Source: Alphaproteobacteria bacterium (lineage in GTDB: Bacteria > Pseudomonadota > Alphaproteobacteria > Elsterales > Elsteraceae). From it: a stretch of DNA of 32,471 nucleotides. Under the pieces are notes generated by a model. The model did no database searches and was not told where the DNA came from. It was given only the letters and a program-made list of their open reading frames with translations. Both the position numbers and the translations under genes were made by a program. Below are positions 1 through 9,736 of this stretch, piece by piece (within the stretch, counting starts at the first letter, position 1; each line of letters opens with the position of its first letter). The stretch lies in NCBI GenBank assembly GCA_004292755.1, contig RDXE01000067.1:1-32471 (forward strand), read 5' to 3'.

Positions 1-987
1 CAGATCACCGCGGATGATGCGATGCAGGGCTGCTGTGCGGTGCTGTCGTTGTTCATCCGTGAGCCCCAGTTCCAAGGTCAAACGAAGGAGCGTCTGGTCT
101 CAGCCGATGCTCAACGGCTGGTCGACAACGCTCTGAAAGATCATTTCGACCACTTCCTCACCGCTGACACCACGGCTGGCAAAGCCTTGCTGGAGCGCAT
201 CATTGAGCGCGCGGAAGAGCGGCTGAAGCGGCGCGAGAAAAAGGATCTCGACCGCAAGTCAGCCACGCGCAAGCTGCGCCTGCCCGGCAAGCTGGCGGAC
301 TGCAGCCGGCAGGAGGCCAGAGGGACTGAGATTTTCCTCGTCGAAGGTGATTCGGCTGGTGGCTCTGCCAAGCAAGCCCGCAACCGCGAAACCCAGGCCG
401 TGCTGCCGTTGCGCGGCAAGATCCTGAACGTCGCCTCCGCCAGCCCCGAAAAACTGCGCCAGAATCTGGAGTTGCAGGACCTGGTGCTCGCGCTCGGGTG
501 CGGCATGGGGGATCGCTTTGATGTCACCAAGCTGCGTTACGAGCGCGTAGTGATCATGACCGATGCCGATGTCGATGGCGCCCACATCGCCGCGCTGTTG
601 ATGACCTTCTTCTATCGGGAGATGCGCGGACTGATTGATCGAGGCCACCTGTTCCTAGCGCAGCCGCCGTTGTTCCGTCTGTTGTCCGGCAAAGATCAAG
701 CCTATGCCCGCGACGATGCACATCGGGATGAGCTGTTGCGCACACGTTTCAAGGGGCGTCGGAACGTCGAGATCAGCCGCTTCAAAGGCTTAGGCGAAAT
801 GCTGCCAGCCCAGTTGAAGGCCACCACCATGGATCCGGCCCAACGCGCCATGCTGCGGGTTGCGGTGCCGAGCGCTGCCAAGCCTGACACTGACCGGTTG
901 GTGGAAAGTCTGATGGGTCGCAAACCCGAGCTGCGCTTCCAGTTTATTCAGGACAACGCCGCCTTTGCCCGCGACCTGGACATCTAG
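1..987 (+). CDS. parE: DNA topoisomerase IV subunit B, C-terminal part (5' end outside window)
   Basis: This is the ATPase subunit of topoisomerase IV, which with ParC decatenates replicated chromosomes. The frame is open from base 1, so the gene starts upstream; about 328 residues are visible. They hold the end of the transducer domain (segment PQFQGQTKERL), then the TOPRIM domain with EGDSAGGSAKQARNRETQAV and the metal-binding run TDADVDGAHI, and the conserved C-terminal end. The wording SAKQARNRETQAVLPLRGK fits alphaproteobacterial ParE better than GyrB, which usually reads KQGRDR at this point. GyrB is the only serious alternative. The stop at 985-987 is followed by an 80-base gap to a lipoprotein gene on the same strand. 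Confidence 0.93.
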   Translation, partial: QITADDAMQGCCAVLSLFIREPQFQGQTKERLVSADAQRLVDNALKDHFDHFLTADTTAGKALLERIIERAEERLKRREKKDLDRKSATRKLRLPGKLADCSRQEARGTEIFLVEGDSAGGSAKQARNRETQAVLPLRGKILNVASASPEKLRQNLELQDLVLALGCGMGDRFDVTKLRYERVVIMTDADVDGAHIAALLMTFFYREMRGLIDRGHLFLAQPPLFRLLSGKDQAYARDDAHRDELLRTRFKGRRNVEISRFKGLGEMLPAQLKATTMDPAQRAMLRVAVPSAAKPDTDRLVESLMGRKPELRFQFIQDNAAFARDLDI

Positions 988-1070
988 CGAGGACCGACCC
1001 GCTGCCATGGTGATGCCATGAGGCGCTGCTAAGGCTTCCAGGTGGTGGGTCTGCTGGGAGGAATGCGGTG

Positions 1071-1613
1071 ATGGTGAGAGGTCTCGCGATTGGGCTATCC
1101 GCCCTGCTGTTGGCGGGCTGTGCCGCCCCGTTGGTCGGGTATCGGGCCATTCCTGGCCCCTACAGCCGCTCCGAACTGGCGTTGGGCGCCAGCGACCGGG
1201 ACTTACGGGTGGTGGTCCGCGCCCAGGCGATTGACCGCCCGCTTGAGCAATTGGCGATCGCTGTTGCCGCCGCGGTGCCGACTGGTGTCGGCATTAACAC
1301 CCGCTTCACCGCCACTCCAGGCGCCAATGCCCATCCGGACTATGCCCTGGTTTTCGTGATCAACCCGGCCGCTGGCAGTGGTCCCCTAGCCTATTGCGAC
1401 GCCGAGACCAGAGCCGTCCCAACAACGGGACGGTTCGAGGTATCGGCTGCGTTTTGCCGCTTTGGCTCGCCGTTGACTGTGGCTGTCGGGACGGCTGAGC
1501 GCGCGGACCTGACCGACCCACAGCGTCTATCCCGATTGGTTGAGGCGTTTGCTGTCGCCGCCTTGCCCATCGACGCCCCCGATGAGCGATCAGATAAGCG
1601 GTTTCTATTTTGA
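1071..1613 (+). CDS. Predicted small lipoprotein of unknown function
   Basis: I do not recognise the family. The protein is about 180 residues. It opens with a short signal segment and a lipobox (LLLAGC, Cys at about residue 17), so it should be lipidated and anchored in the cell envelope. The rest has no membrane segment. It contains two further cysteines (near YCDAET and AAFCRF), which could form a disulfide in the periplasm. GGGAGG at 1056-1061 lies 9 bases before ATG 1071; an in-frame GTG at 1068 is an equally placed alternative. The gene runs in the same direction as parE and ends 9 bases before the convergent hydrolase stop. No function can be inferred from its neighbours. Confidence 0.75.
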   Translation: MVRGLAIGLSALLLAGCAAPLVGYRAIPGPYSRSELALGASDRDLRVVVRAQAIDRPLEQLAIAVAAAVPTGVGINTRFTATPGANAHPDYALVFVINPAAGSGPLAYCDAETRAVPTTGRFEVSAAFCRFGSPLTVAVGTAERADLTDPQRLSRLVEAFAVAALPIDAPDERSDKRFLF

Positions 1614-1622
1614 GAGATAACG

Positions 1623-2342
1623 TTAAGAAGCGCTGCCAAGCCATTGATCAAGAAGAGTATTAACCTCGTCTGGTGTCTCCATTGTCGACAGGTGTCCACA
1701 GCCGTCGATGACTGCAAGGCGGGCAGCGGGAATGCTGGCGGCCAGCTCCTCTGAATGATCCAGCGGGGTGAGTGCATCCTCACGCCCACAGATCACCAGA
1801 GTTGGGCAGGTGATCGCGGGCAGGCTCGGGCGGCTGTCGATGCGGTTGAGAATGGCCGTCTGCTGGCGCAAATAGGCTTCGGACCCCACCCGTTCGGCCA
1901 TTGCCATCACGGCCCCTGTGAGGGCGGCATCCTGCAACCGGTGCGCGGAGAGCAGCAGCGGCAACAGCCGGGGCGTCACGCCGCGAAAGCGCCCCCGGCG
2001 GGCCAAATCGATCAACCCCCGGCGCCGGGCCGTCTGGTCCGGTGAATCGGGCCGGGCGGACGTGTCCAGCAGGGCCAAGCGCTCCACGCGCTGTGGGGCT
2101 TGGCGCAGAATCTCCTGGGCAACATAGCCCCCCATCGACAGTCCGGCGAGGGAGAAGCGGTTTGGTGCCCAGGACAGCACCCGCGCGGCCATGGCAGCGA
2201 TGCTGTCGTCAAGGGTGAGGTCTGCAACCTGCACTGCCACGGGTCGGGCGGTATCTGTCTGGACTTTCGATGCGAAATGGGCGATTTGTTCGCGCCAAAG
2301 CGCGGCGTCGCACAAAAGACCTGGCAGCAGGATCAGAGTCAC
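1623..2342 (-). CDS. Alpha/beta-fold hydrolase
   Basis: A 239-residue single-domain alpha/beta hydrolase, probably a soluble cytoplasmic esterase or thioesterase-like enzyme; the substrate cannot be read from sequence. The nucleophile elbow is GLSMGG (Ser about 69), the acid is probably Asp about 189 in GREDALTP, and the catalytic His is about 217 in GCGHLS. The strand-turn LLPGLLCD after the start is the usual oxyanion-hole region. The open frame extends to 2555, but those extra 71 residues look unlike a protein. GTG at 2342 is preceded by a strong GGGAGGGAG ribosome-binding site and opens directly into the first beta strand, so I place the start there. The gene is divergent from the DEAD-box helicase and convergent with the lipoprotein gene. 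Confidence 0.88.
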   Translation of the reverse strand: MTLILLPGLLCDAALWREQIAHFASKVQTDTARPVAVQVADLTLDDSIAAMAARVLSWAPNRFSLAGLSMGGYVAQEILRQAPQRVERLALLDTSARPDSPDQTARRRGLIDLARRGRFRGVTPRLLPLLLSAHRLQDAALTGAVMAMAERVGSEAYLRQQTAILNRIDSRPSLPAITCPTLVICGREDALTPLDHSEELAASIPAARLAVIDGCGHLSTMETPDEVNTLLDQWLGSAS

Positions 2343-2475
2343 GCCTTTGTCTCCCTCCCGCCGTGGGTCGGTCTGGCGGGCCGCGCACCCTAAAGCCAGC
2401 CGAGGTGCGGTGCCAAGACCGGACCTTGGGACGGTACCCGCCAGGTTGGTGGACGATGGGGTTTGGCCCGCAGGC

Positions 2476-2566
2476 CTGTGCTGACGGCACAGCCGATCGG
2501 TCATGGCACCGTGATCACACACCTGCCGGGTTCGGCGTTCCTTCTCGGGTGCCAATTCGGTTGGCA
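2476..2566 (+). promoter_or_regulatory. Three closely spaced inverted repeats in the helicase leader
   Basis: Three hairpins can be drawn in the 254-base gap before the DEAD-box gene. CTGTGC (2476-2481) pairs with GCACAG (2487-2492) across a 5-base loop. GATCGGT (2495-2501) pairs imperfectly with ACC plus GATC (2508-2516), with a 2-base bulge. TGCCAA (2550-2555) pairs with TTGGCA (2561-2566) across TTCGG. The last ends 30 bases before the helicase ATG. They could form a structured 5' leader; equally, they could belong to the opposite-strand hydrolase promoter region or be chance. No promoter could be called with confidence. Confidence 0.35.
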
Positions 2567-2596
2567 GAAAGACCCTGATCAGAATGAGTTTCCCGC

Positions 2597-4327
<1,731 letters not shown>

Positions 4328-4400
4328 CCACGCGGTCGCATCAGCCAAGTGTCGCAGCCGTTGCTTGACCGGCTGTCGGCAAGGGTCTACCGCTGACGGA

Positions 4401-5960
4401 ATGCTGACCACACTTTATCGTCCGTCGGTCGACCAAACGGCCTCACCACCGGCGCATCACCCAGTGGTGGTGATCGGCTCCGGCCCTGTTGGCTTGGCGG
4501 CTGCCGTGGATTTGGCGTTGCGCGGCCTGCCGGTTGTGGTTCTGACGGCTGCCAACGGCTACAGCGAGGGCAGTCGCGCTCTCTGCTGGGCCAAGCGGAC
4601 GCTGGAAATCCTCACCCGCCTCGGCGTGGGGCAGGAGTTGGTGGCAGACGGGGTGACCTGGCAACTGGGCAAGGTGTTCCGCGGCGACCGCCAAGTGTAC
4701 AGCTTCGACCTGTTGCCCGAAGGTGGCCATCAGCATCCGGCCTTCATCAATCTGCAGCAATACGCTGTTGAAGCTGCGCTGCACCGTCAGGCCGTGGCGC
4801 TTGGGGTGGATATTCGCTGGCAATCCCGCGTGAGTGATGCGCGCACCGCAGATGATGGCGTCACCCTCACCATCGAGACACCGGACGGCCCATATACATT
4901 ACACGCAGCATGGGTGATCGCCTGTGACGGCGCGCGCAGCAGCCTGCGCCGTTTGTTGGGGTTGGAGTTTCAGGGCAGGGTGTTTGAAGACCGGTTCCTG
5001 ATTGCCGATGTCCGCATGGATGCCGCCTTCCCAACCGAGCGTTGGTTCTGGTTCGATCCCCCCTTCCACCCCGGCCAATCCGCGTTGCTGCATCGCCAAC
5101 CAGACAATGTCTGGCGCATCGATCTGCAATTGGGTTGGGATGCTGACCCCGAGGTGGAACGCCAGCCCGAACGCATTAAGCCGCGACTCGCCGCCATGTT
5201 GGGCCCAGATCGACCGTTCGAGTTGGTCTGGGCCTCGGTCTACACCTTCCAGTGCCGTCGGCTGGAGCGGTTCCGCCATGGCCGGGTGATCTTTGCCGGC
5301 GACAGCGCCCACCAGGTCAGCCCCTTTGGCGCGCGCGGCGCCAACTCCGGCATTCAGGATACGGACAATCTGGCCTGGAAGCTGGCGGCTGTGATTGCTG
5401 GTGCTCCCGACCGCTTGCTGGACAGTTACGAGCAGGAGCGGATCGCGGCTGCAGATGAGAACATTCTGAACTCCACCCGCTCAACCGACTTCATCAGCCC
5501 CAAGGGTGTCTGGGCCAATGCACTGCGAAATGCGGTGCTGGACCTCGCGGCTGATCATGCCTTCGCCCGACCCTTCGTAAATTCCGGTCGCTTGTCCCTG
5601 CCGAGCCGGTATCAGACCTCCCCCCTGTCGACACCGGACGAGGGCGTGTTCGCAGGTGGTCCACCACCCGGGGCGCCGATCCCGGACGCGCCGCTGGACG
5701 ATGGCGCTTGGTTGCTGGCTGCACTGGGCTCTGGGTTCACCCTGCTCGCCTTCGCAGCCGACCTGCCGGAGGTGCAGGGGGTGACGGCGCTGGCGGTCGC
5801 ACCCGGTGTGGCGTGGGCGCGGTTTGATGCCAAACCCGGCACAGCCTACCTCATCCGACCCGATGGCCACGTGGCAGCCCGCAGCCGCACGCCGACGCCC
5901 GCTTGGGTGGCCGCTGCGGTGTCACGCGCGATGGGCCAGACAGAAAGCCACCACCCATGA
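4401..5960 (+). CDS. FAD-dependent aromatic-ring monooxygenase (PheA/TfdB-like)
   Basis: A 519-residue flavoprotein hydroxylase of the group that includes phenol and 3-hydroxyphenylpropionate hydroxylases; these use NAD(P)H and oxygen to add a hydroxyl to an aromatic ring. Visible motifs are the FAD-binding Rossmann loop GSGPVG (26-31), the CDGARS segment (about 175-180) and the second FAD motif FAGDSAHQVSPFGARG (about 298-313), followed by the usual GIQDTDNLAWKL helix. A smaller C-terminal thioredoxin-like region without obvious cysteines fits the family. I chose ATG 4401 over an upstream TTG at 4365 because the protein reaches its first strand soon after it; the ribosome-binding site is weak. 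The DUF2783 gene overlaps its stop by four bases, so the two are probably translationally coupled. The substrate is unknown. Confidence 0.9.
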   Translation: MLTTLYRPSVDQTASPPAHHPVVVIGSGPVGLAAAVDLALRGLPVVVLTAANGYSEGSRALCWAKRTLEILTRLGVGQELVADGVTWQLGKVFRGDRQVYSFDLLPEGGHQHPAFINLQQYAVEAALHRQAVALGVDIRWQSRVSDARTADDGVTLTIETPDGPYTLHAAWVIACDGARSSLRRLLGLEFQGRVFEDRFLIADVRMDAAFPTERWFWFDPPFHPGQSALLHRQPDNVWRIDLQLGWDADPEVERQPERIKPRLAAMLGPDRPFELVWASVYTFQCRRLERFRHGRVIFAGDSAHQVSPFGARGANSGIQDTDNLAWKLAAVIAGAPDRLLDSYEQERIAAADENILNSTRSTDFISPKGVWANALRNAVLDLAADHAFARPFVNSGRLSLPSRYQTSPLSTPDEGVFAGGPPPGAPIPDAPLDDGAWLLAALGSGFTLLAFAADLPEVQGVTALAVAPGVAWARFDAKPGTAYLIRPDGHVAARSRTPTPAWVAAAVSRAMGQTESHHP

Positions 5961-6166
5961 CGACCACACCGCAGGAGGATGCTGCCCCCTCCCCGACACC
6001 GTCACCCGATGACCTCTACGCCGCTTTGATTGCGCTGCATCACGAGCGCAGTGTGGAGGAAAGCTTGCGCCTCAACGCCCGCCTGATCTTGCTGCTGGCT
6101 GATGCCGTCGGCGACCCTGCGCGGGTGCTAGAGGCCATTCGCCAAGCTGGCGAGCAACCGGTCTAG
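5957..6166 (+). CDS. DUF2783 family small protein
   Basis: A 69-residue acidic soluble protein. After a proline-rich start, the segment DDLYAALIALHHERS leads into NARLILLLADAVGD. This is the pattern I associate with DUF2783, a family usually found directly behind flavin monooxygenases of the type encoded just upstream. Its biochemical role is not known; a small accessory subunit or regulator of the monooxygenase is an inference from this pairing. ATG 5957 overlaps the TGA of the monooxygenase (ATGA). An in-frame upstream start at 5903 would lie inside the monooxygenase gene and is less likely. The MATE gene starts 2 bases after its stop. Confidence 0.8.
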   Translation: MTTTPQEDAAPSPTPSPDDLYAALIALHHERSVEESLRLNARLILLLADAVGDPARVLEAIRQAGEQPV

Positions 6167-6168
6167 AG

Positions 6169-7497
6169 ATGATGGCCCGCCTTTCCCTGCGCCAGCATCT
6201 GCTGGAAACCATTCGGCTTGCCATTCCGACAGCGCTCAGCCGCACTGGCTTGATGCTGCTCACCTTGGTCTCTGTCGTCCTGGTCGGACGCTATGACGCG
6301 ACGGAGTTGGCGTATCAGGCGATTGGTGGGGCACCGCTGTCGGCAATGCTGGTCACCTCGATTGGCCTGGTGCTGGGCACGGTGGTGTTCACTGCACAGG
6401 CATTTGGGGCCACCCAGTATGAGCGGTGCGGTCTGGTTTGGCGCCGCACCCTGCCCTTTGCCGTGCTGATGGGCGGCCTTGGCATCCTGCTCGCCGCCTT
6501 TGGCGAGACGTTCCTGTTGCTCACCGGACAGTCGCCGGACATGGCACGCTATGGCGGTGAATGGCTGCTGATTGCCAGTCTAGGCCTGCCCGGCCACTTG
6601 GTCTTTACAGTCTCGGTCCTGTTTCTGGAGGGGGTGAAGCGCCCATTGCCGGGCATGGTGGTGATGATCGCCGCCAACATCCTCAACCTCGGCCTGAATC
6701 TGTGGCTGATCCCTGGTGGCTTTGGCGTTCCAGCGGGTGGGGCGGCTGGTGCCGCGTGGGCGATGACCATCACGCGCTGGGCCATGGCAGTCGCCATCGT
6801 CGCCGTGATCCTGTTGTGGCGAGAGGGGCGCACCTTTGGCGTGTATGGCACAGTGTTCCCACCATGGCGCGAGTGGCAGGAGCAACGGCGCCTCGGCTAC
6901 GCGAGCGGCTTGTCAAATGGGGTTGAGACGGCAAGCTTCGCTGTGCTGGCCCTGTTCGCGGGCTTGGTCTCACCAACTGATCTCGGCGCCTTCGCGATCA
7001 CCTTGAACGTATTGGCCTGTGTGTTCATGGCGGCGGTTGGCATTGGCGGTGCTGGCGCTGTGCGCATCGGCGCGTTGCGCGGCGCAGGCCAGCGAGCCGA
7101 TGCAGTGGTGGCGGGCTGGGTGGCTTTAGGCCTGAACACGGCCGTGATGCTGGCCGCCGGAGCAGTCGTGGTGCTGACCGCACCGGCCGTCGCAGGCTTC
7201 TACACCCGCGATGCGGCGGTGGCGGCGATGGCGGCATGGCTTTTGGTGATCGCAGCCGTCGCGATGCCCGTGGATGGCGGCCAGTCGGTGCTCGCCTCCC
7301 TGCTCCGCGCCTTCCAGGATGGCTGGGGACCCACTGTCTGCCACATCGTCAGCTACATCGTGGTGATGGTGCCACTGGCGTGGCTGCTGGCGATTCAGTG
7401 GCAGCGGGGGGCAGCAGGCCTGTTTGAAGCGATTGTGATCGCCTCGATCCTTGCCATGGGCCTACTGATCCTCCGCTACCGCTGGTTGACCCGCTGA
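6169..7497 (+). CDS. MATE family multidrug/toxin efflux transporter
   Basis: An inner-membrane protein of 442 residues made almost entirely of hydrophobic helices, about 12 in two similar halves, as in MATE exporters that use a sodium or proton gradient to expel drugs or organic compounds. The N-terminal LAIPTALSRTGLMLL segment and the later repeats with small-residue-rich helices fit the family length of 440-460. It starts 2 bases after the DUF2783 stop, and a second ATG follows at 6172. It is therefore very probably cotranscribed with the monooxygenase and may export its substrate or product; that is inference from position only. Other flippase families (MVF, polysaccharide) are less likely at this length. 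Confidence 0.88.
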   Translation: MMARLSLRQHLLETIRLAIPTALSRTGLMLLTLVSVVLVGRYDATELAYQAIGGAPLSAMLVTSIGLVLGTVVFTAQAFGATQYERCGLVWRRTLPFAVLMGGLGILLAAFGETFLLLTGQSPDMARYGGEWLLIASLGLPGHLVFTVSVLFLEGVKRPLPGMVVMIAANILNLGLNLWLIPGGFGVPAGGAAGAAWAMTITRWAMAVAIVAVILLWREGRTFGVYGTVFPPWREWQEQRRLGYASGLSNGVETASFAVLALFAGLVSPTDLGAFAITLNVLACVFMAAVGIGGAGAVRIGALRGAGQRADAVVAGWVALGLNTAVMLAAGAVVVLTAPAVAGFYTRDAAVAAMAAWLLVIAAVAMPVDGGQSVLASLLRAFQDGWGPTVCHIVSYIVVMVPLAWLLAIQWQRGAAGLFEAIVIASILAMGLLILRYRWLTR

Positions 7498-7509
7498 CTC
7501 AGGCGGGTC
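7488..7509. terminator. Candidate bidirectional hairpin between convergent genes
   Basis: GACCCGC (7488-7494) pairs perfectly with GCGGGTC (7503-7509), and the intervening TGACTCA can extend the stem with one bulged base. It spans the stop codon of the MATE gene and lies 9 bases beyond the stop of the convergent MBL-fold gene, as expected of a shared terminator. There is no T run on either side, so intrinsic termination is uncertain. Confidence 0.4.
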
Positions 7510-7518
7510 GCGGCTACC

Positions 7519-8469
7519 CTACCCCTCCAAGGCCGCCCACATTTCCTTGTCACGGGCGGCAGTCCAGATGCGGGGATGCTGGATGCCCTGCACCTCGTCG
7601 ACGGCGCGCGTCACGTTGAAGGGCAGGCAGTGGTCGAAGATCACCCAGTCGCCGTAGCGCGGCTTCAGCGCCTGATAGGTGGCGCGGTACACCTCGTTCA
7701 GCGTCTGGCCATTGGCCACGCCCGCGCGCACGGCGGCGAGCATATCGGTCACGAAGGCGCGCGTGGCCTCGATTGCGCCTTGGCAGTCCGCAGCAGTGGT
7801 CAGCGCCTCGCCACGACCCGGCACCAGCTTCTCCGGACCAAGGGCCAGCAGACGATCCAGCGTGTGCGGCCACGCCTCCAGATGCGCATCGCCGCAATAG
7901 GGGGTGGCACCCCATTCAACCAGATCGCCGGAGTACAACACCCGCTCTCCCGGTAGCCAGACCACGCTGTCGCCTTTGGTGTGCCCAGCGCCCAGGTGCA
8001 GAATGCGAACCTCGCGACCACCCCAGAACAGCGTCAGACTGTCCTCGAACACCAGGGTCGGCCAAGTCAGGCCCGGTACGGTTTCAACCGCATTGAACAG
8101 CCGGGGAAAGCGCTCGACCTCGCTTTTGAAGTCTTCCGCACCGCGCTCGTGGATCAAGTCCAGCGTACCCTGGGAGCAAATGATCTGCTCCGCCTGATAG
8201 GCCGAGGCCCCCATCACCCGAACCGCGTGATAGTGGGTCAACACGACATACTTCACCGGCAGATCCGTCACCGTGCGGATGGCCGCCATCAATTCCTCAG
8301 CCAGCACAGGGGTGGCGCGTGCGTCGATCACCATCACCCCATCGGGTCCGATGATCACGCCAGCGTTGGGGTCCCCCTCTGTGGTGTAGGCGTAGCAACC
8401 AGGTGCCAGTTGGGTGAAGCTTGCGCGCTTCTCGGCGAGGTCAGCTTGGCTGGCGAAGGCTTTGCTCAT
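7519..8469 (-). CDS. MBL-fold metallo-hydrolase-like protein with altered zinc motif
   Basis: A 316-residue metallo-beta-lactamase-fold protein, probably cytoplasmic as no signal peptide is seen. The fold is shown by VMVIDA (about 46-50), the LTHYHAVR segment (77-84), LGAGHTKGD (159-167) and LYSGDLVEWG (about 178-187). In the classical zinc motif HxHxDH the last two residues are Asp and His; here they are Val 83 and Arg 84, while His 79, His 81, His 163 and Asp 182 remain. It may bind one metal, or use it differently, or be non-hydrolytic. The gene lies 27 bases downstream of the iron dehydrogenase gene on the same strand. It faces the monooxygenase block, which suggests but does not prove a shared pathway. 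Confidence 0.88.
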   Translation of the reverse strand: MSKAFASQADLAEKRASFTQLAPGCYAYTTEGDPNAGVIIGPDGVMVIDARATPVLAEELMAAIRTVTDLPVKYVVLTHYHAVRVMGASAYQAEQIICSQGTLDLIHERGAEDFKSEVERFPRLFNAVETVPGLTWPTLVFEDSLTLFWGGREVRILHLGAGHTKGDSVVWLPGERVLYSGDLVEWGATPYCGDAHLEAWPHTLDRLLALGPEKLVPGRGEALTTAADCQGAIEATRAFVTDMLAAVRAGVANGQTLNEVYRATYQALKPRYGDWVIFDHCLPFNVTRAVDEVQGIQHPRIWTAARDKEMWAALEG

Positions 8470-8496
8470 CGGCGTGGTCCGATCGTGCGCTGATGG

Positions 8497-9657
8497 TTAG
8501 GCCCAAACGGCCCGGTAGAGGTCGATAATCTCAGCCTCGGTTGGGACGGCGGGATTGTTGGCGGGCGAGCCGGAAGCAAGCGCCTGACGCGCCATTGTCT
8601 CCAGCAGGGAGTGGTACCGTGCCTCATCAATGCCATAGCGCTGGGGTGACGGCACCTCGAGGTCACGGTTCAAGGCATCAAGAGCGTCAAGCAGAGCGGC
8701 CCCGGCAGCCTCGTCACTGGCTTGGGTGGCTGCAACCCCCATCGCCCGCGCACAAGCCGCATAGCGTGGGAGCGCCGCGGCAAGAGAGAAGCGGGTGACT
8801 GCAGGCAGCAGCATCGCGTTCGACAAGCCGTGGGGAACATGGAAGAACGCGCCGATCGGGCGGCTCATGCCATGGACCAGGGCGACCGATGCGTTGGAGA
8901 AGGCAAGCCCCGCCAGGGTCGCTCCGCGCATCATTGCCTCGCGCGCCTGGTGGTTTGATGGCTCCCGGCAGGCTGTCCGCAGATTGGTGTGGAGGATATC
9001 CATCGCCTCAAGAGCGTAGAGATCGCTGATCGGGTTGGCCCGGCGCGAGACATAGGCCTCGATCGCGTGGGTTAAGCTGTCGATGCCAGTGTCTGCGGTC
9101 AGCCGGAACGGCTTGGTCAAGGTCAGTTCGTAGTCGACAATCGCGGCCGAGGGCAGGCAGCCAAGGCCCGTGATCAGCATCTTTTCATCGCTGGCGGTAT
9201 CGGTGATGACGGTAAAGCGCGTGACCTCCGACCCGGTTCCCGCCGTGGTGGGGATGCACAGGATCGGCAGGCGGGCGCGATCGGCGCTGGCGGGCACCTT
9301 GTAGTCGCGGATGTGGCCGCCGCCTGCATCCAGGATCGCGATGGCTTTGGCCGTGTCCATCGGGCTGCCACCGCCCAATGCGATCAAGCAATCATAGTCC
9401 CCGGCTTGAACTGCGGCGAGGCCGGCCGCAACCACTTCGGAGGTTGGATCTGGCACGGTGTCCAGGAACCAGCCAGGGGTCAGGCCGCCCTCTGTCAGAA
9501 CCGTGCCCAAGCGGGTTGTGACCCCTGTTCGCTCCAGAAACCGGTCGCTGACCACCAACGGCTTGGTGCAGCCCAGGCGTCGAACCACGGCGGCCGTTTG
9601 AGCCAACGCGCCACCCCCCACGATCATGATCCGTGGGGCCAGAATTGTTGCCAGCAT
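8497..9657 (-). CDS. Iron-containing (group III) alcohol dehydrogenase
   Basis: A 386-residue cytoplasmic oxidoreductase that interconverts an alcohol and an aldehyde or ketone with NAD(P). The nucleotide-binding loop is GGGSPMD (95-101). The four residues expected to hold iron are present: Asp 193 and His 197 in GIDSLTHAIEAY, His 262 in VHGMSRPIG, and His 276 in FFHVPHG. The length is normal. ATG 9657 is chosen because it follows a strong GGGGAGGGGA ribosome-binding site by 9 bases; the open frame runs on to 9813 but would then overlap the kup gene. It probably forms a two-gene unit with the MBL-fold protein. Maleylacetate reductase belongs to the same superfamily, but I see no specific evidence for it here. 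Confidence 0.92.
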   Translation of the reverse strand: MLATILAPRIMIVGGGALAQTAAVVRRLGCTKPLVVSDRFLERTGVTTRLGTVLTEGGLTPGWFLDTVPDPTSEVVAAGLAAVQAGDYDCLIALGGGSPMDTAKAIAILDAGGGHIRDYKVPASADRARLPILCIPTTAGTGSEVTRFTVITDTASDEKMLITGLGCLPSAAIVDYELTLTKPFRLTADTGIDSLTHAIEAYVSRRANPISDLYALEAMDILHTNLRTACREPSNHQAREAMMRGATLAGLAFSNASVALVHGMSRPIGAFFHVPHGLSNAMLLPAVTRFSLAAALPRYAACARAMGVAATQASDEAAGAALLDALDALNRDLEVPSPQRYGIDEARYHSLLETMARQALASGSPANNPAVPTEAEIIDLYRAVWA

Positions 9658-9736
9658 TGTTTGGTGTCCCCTCCCCGCCTTGCGGCACCCCATCGAAGCG
9701 GTCAGGTGCTGAGGGGTCAAGGGGCTTCGCCACTGC

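Noticed and set aside
1006-1020. Short inverted repeat CATGG/CCATG after parE
   Set aside because: A 5-bp stem without a T tract is expected by chance; not enough for a terminator.
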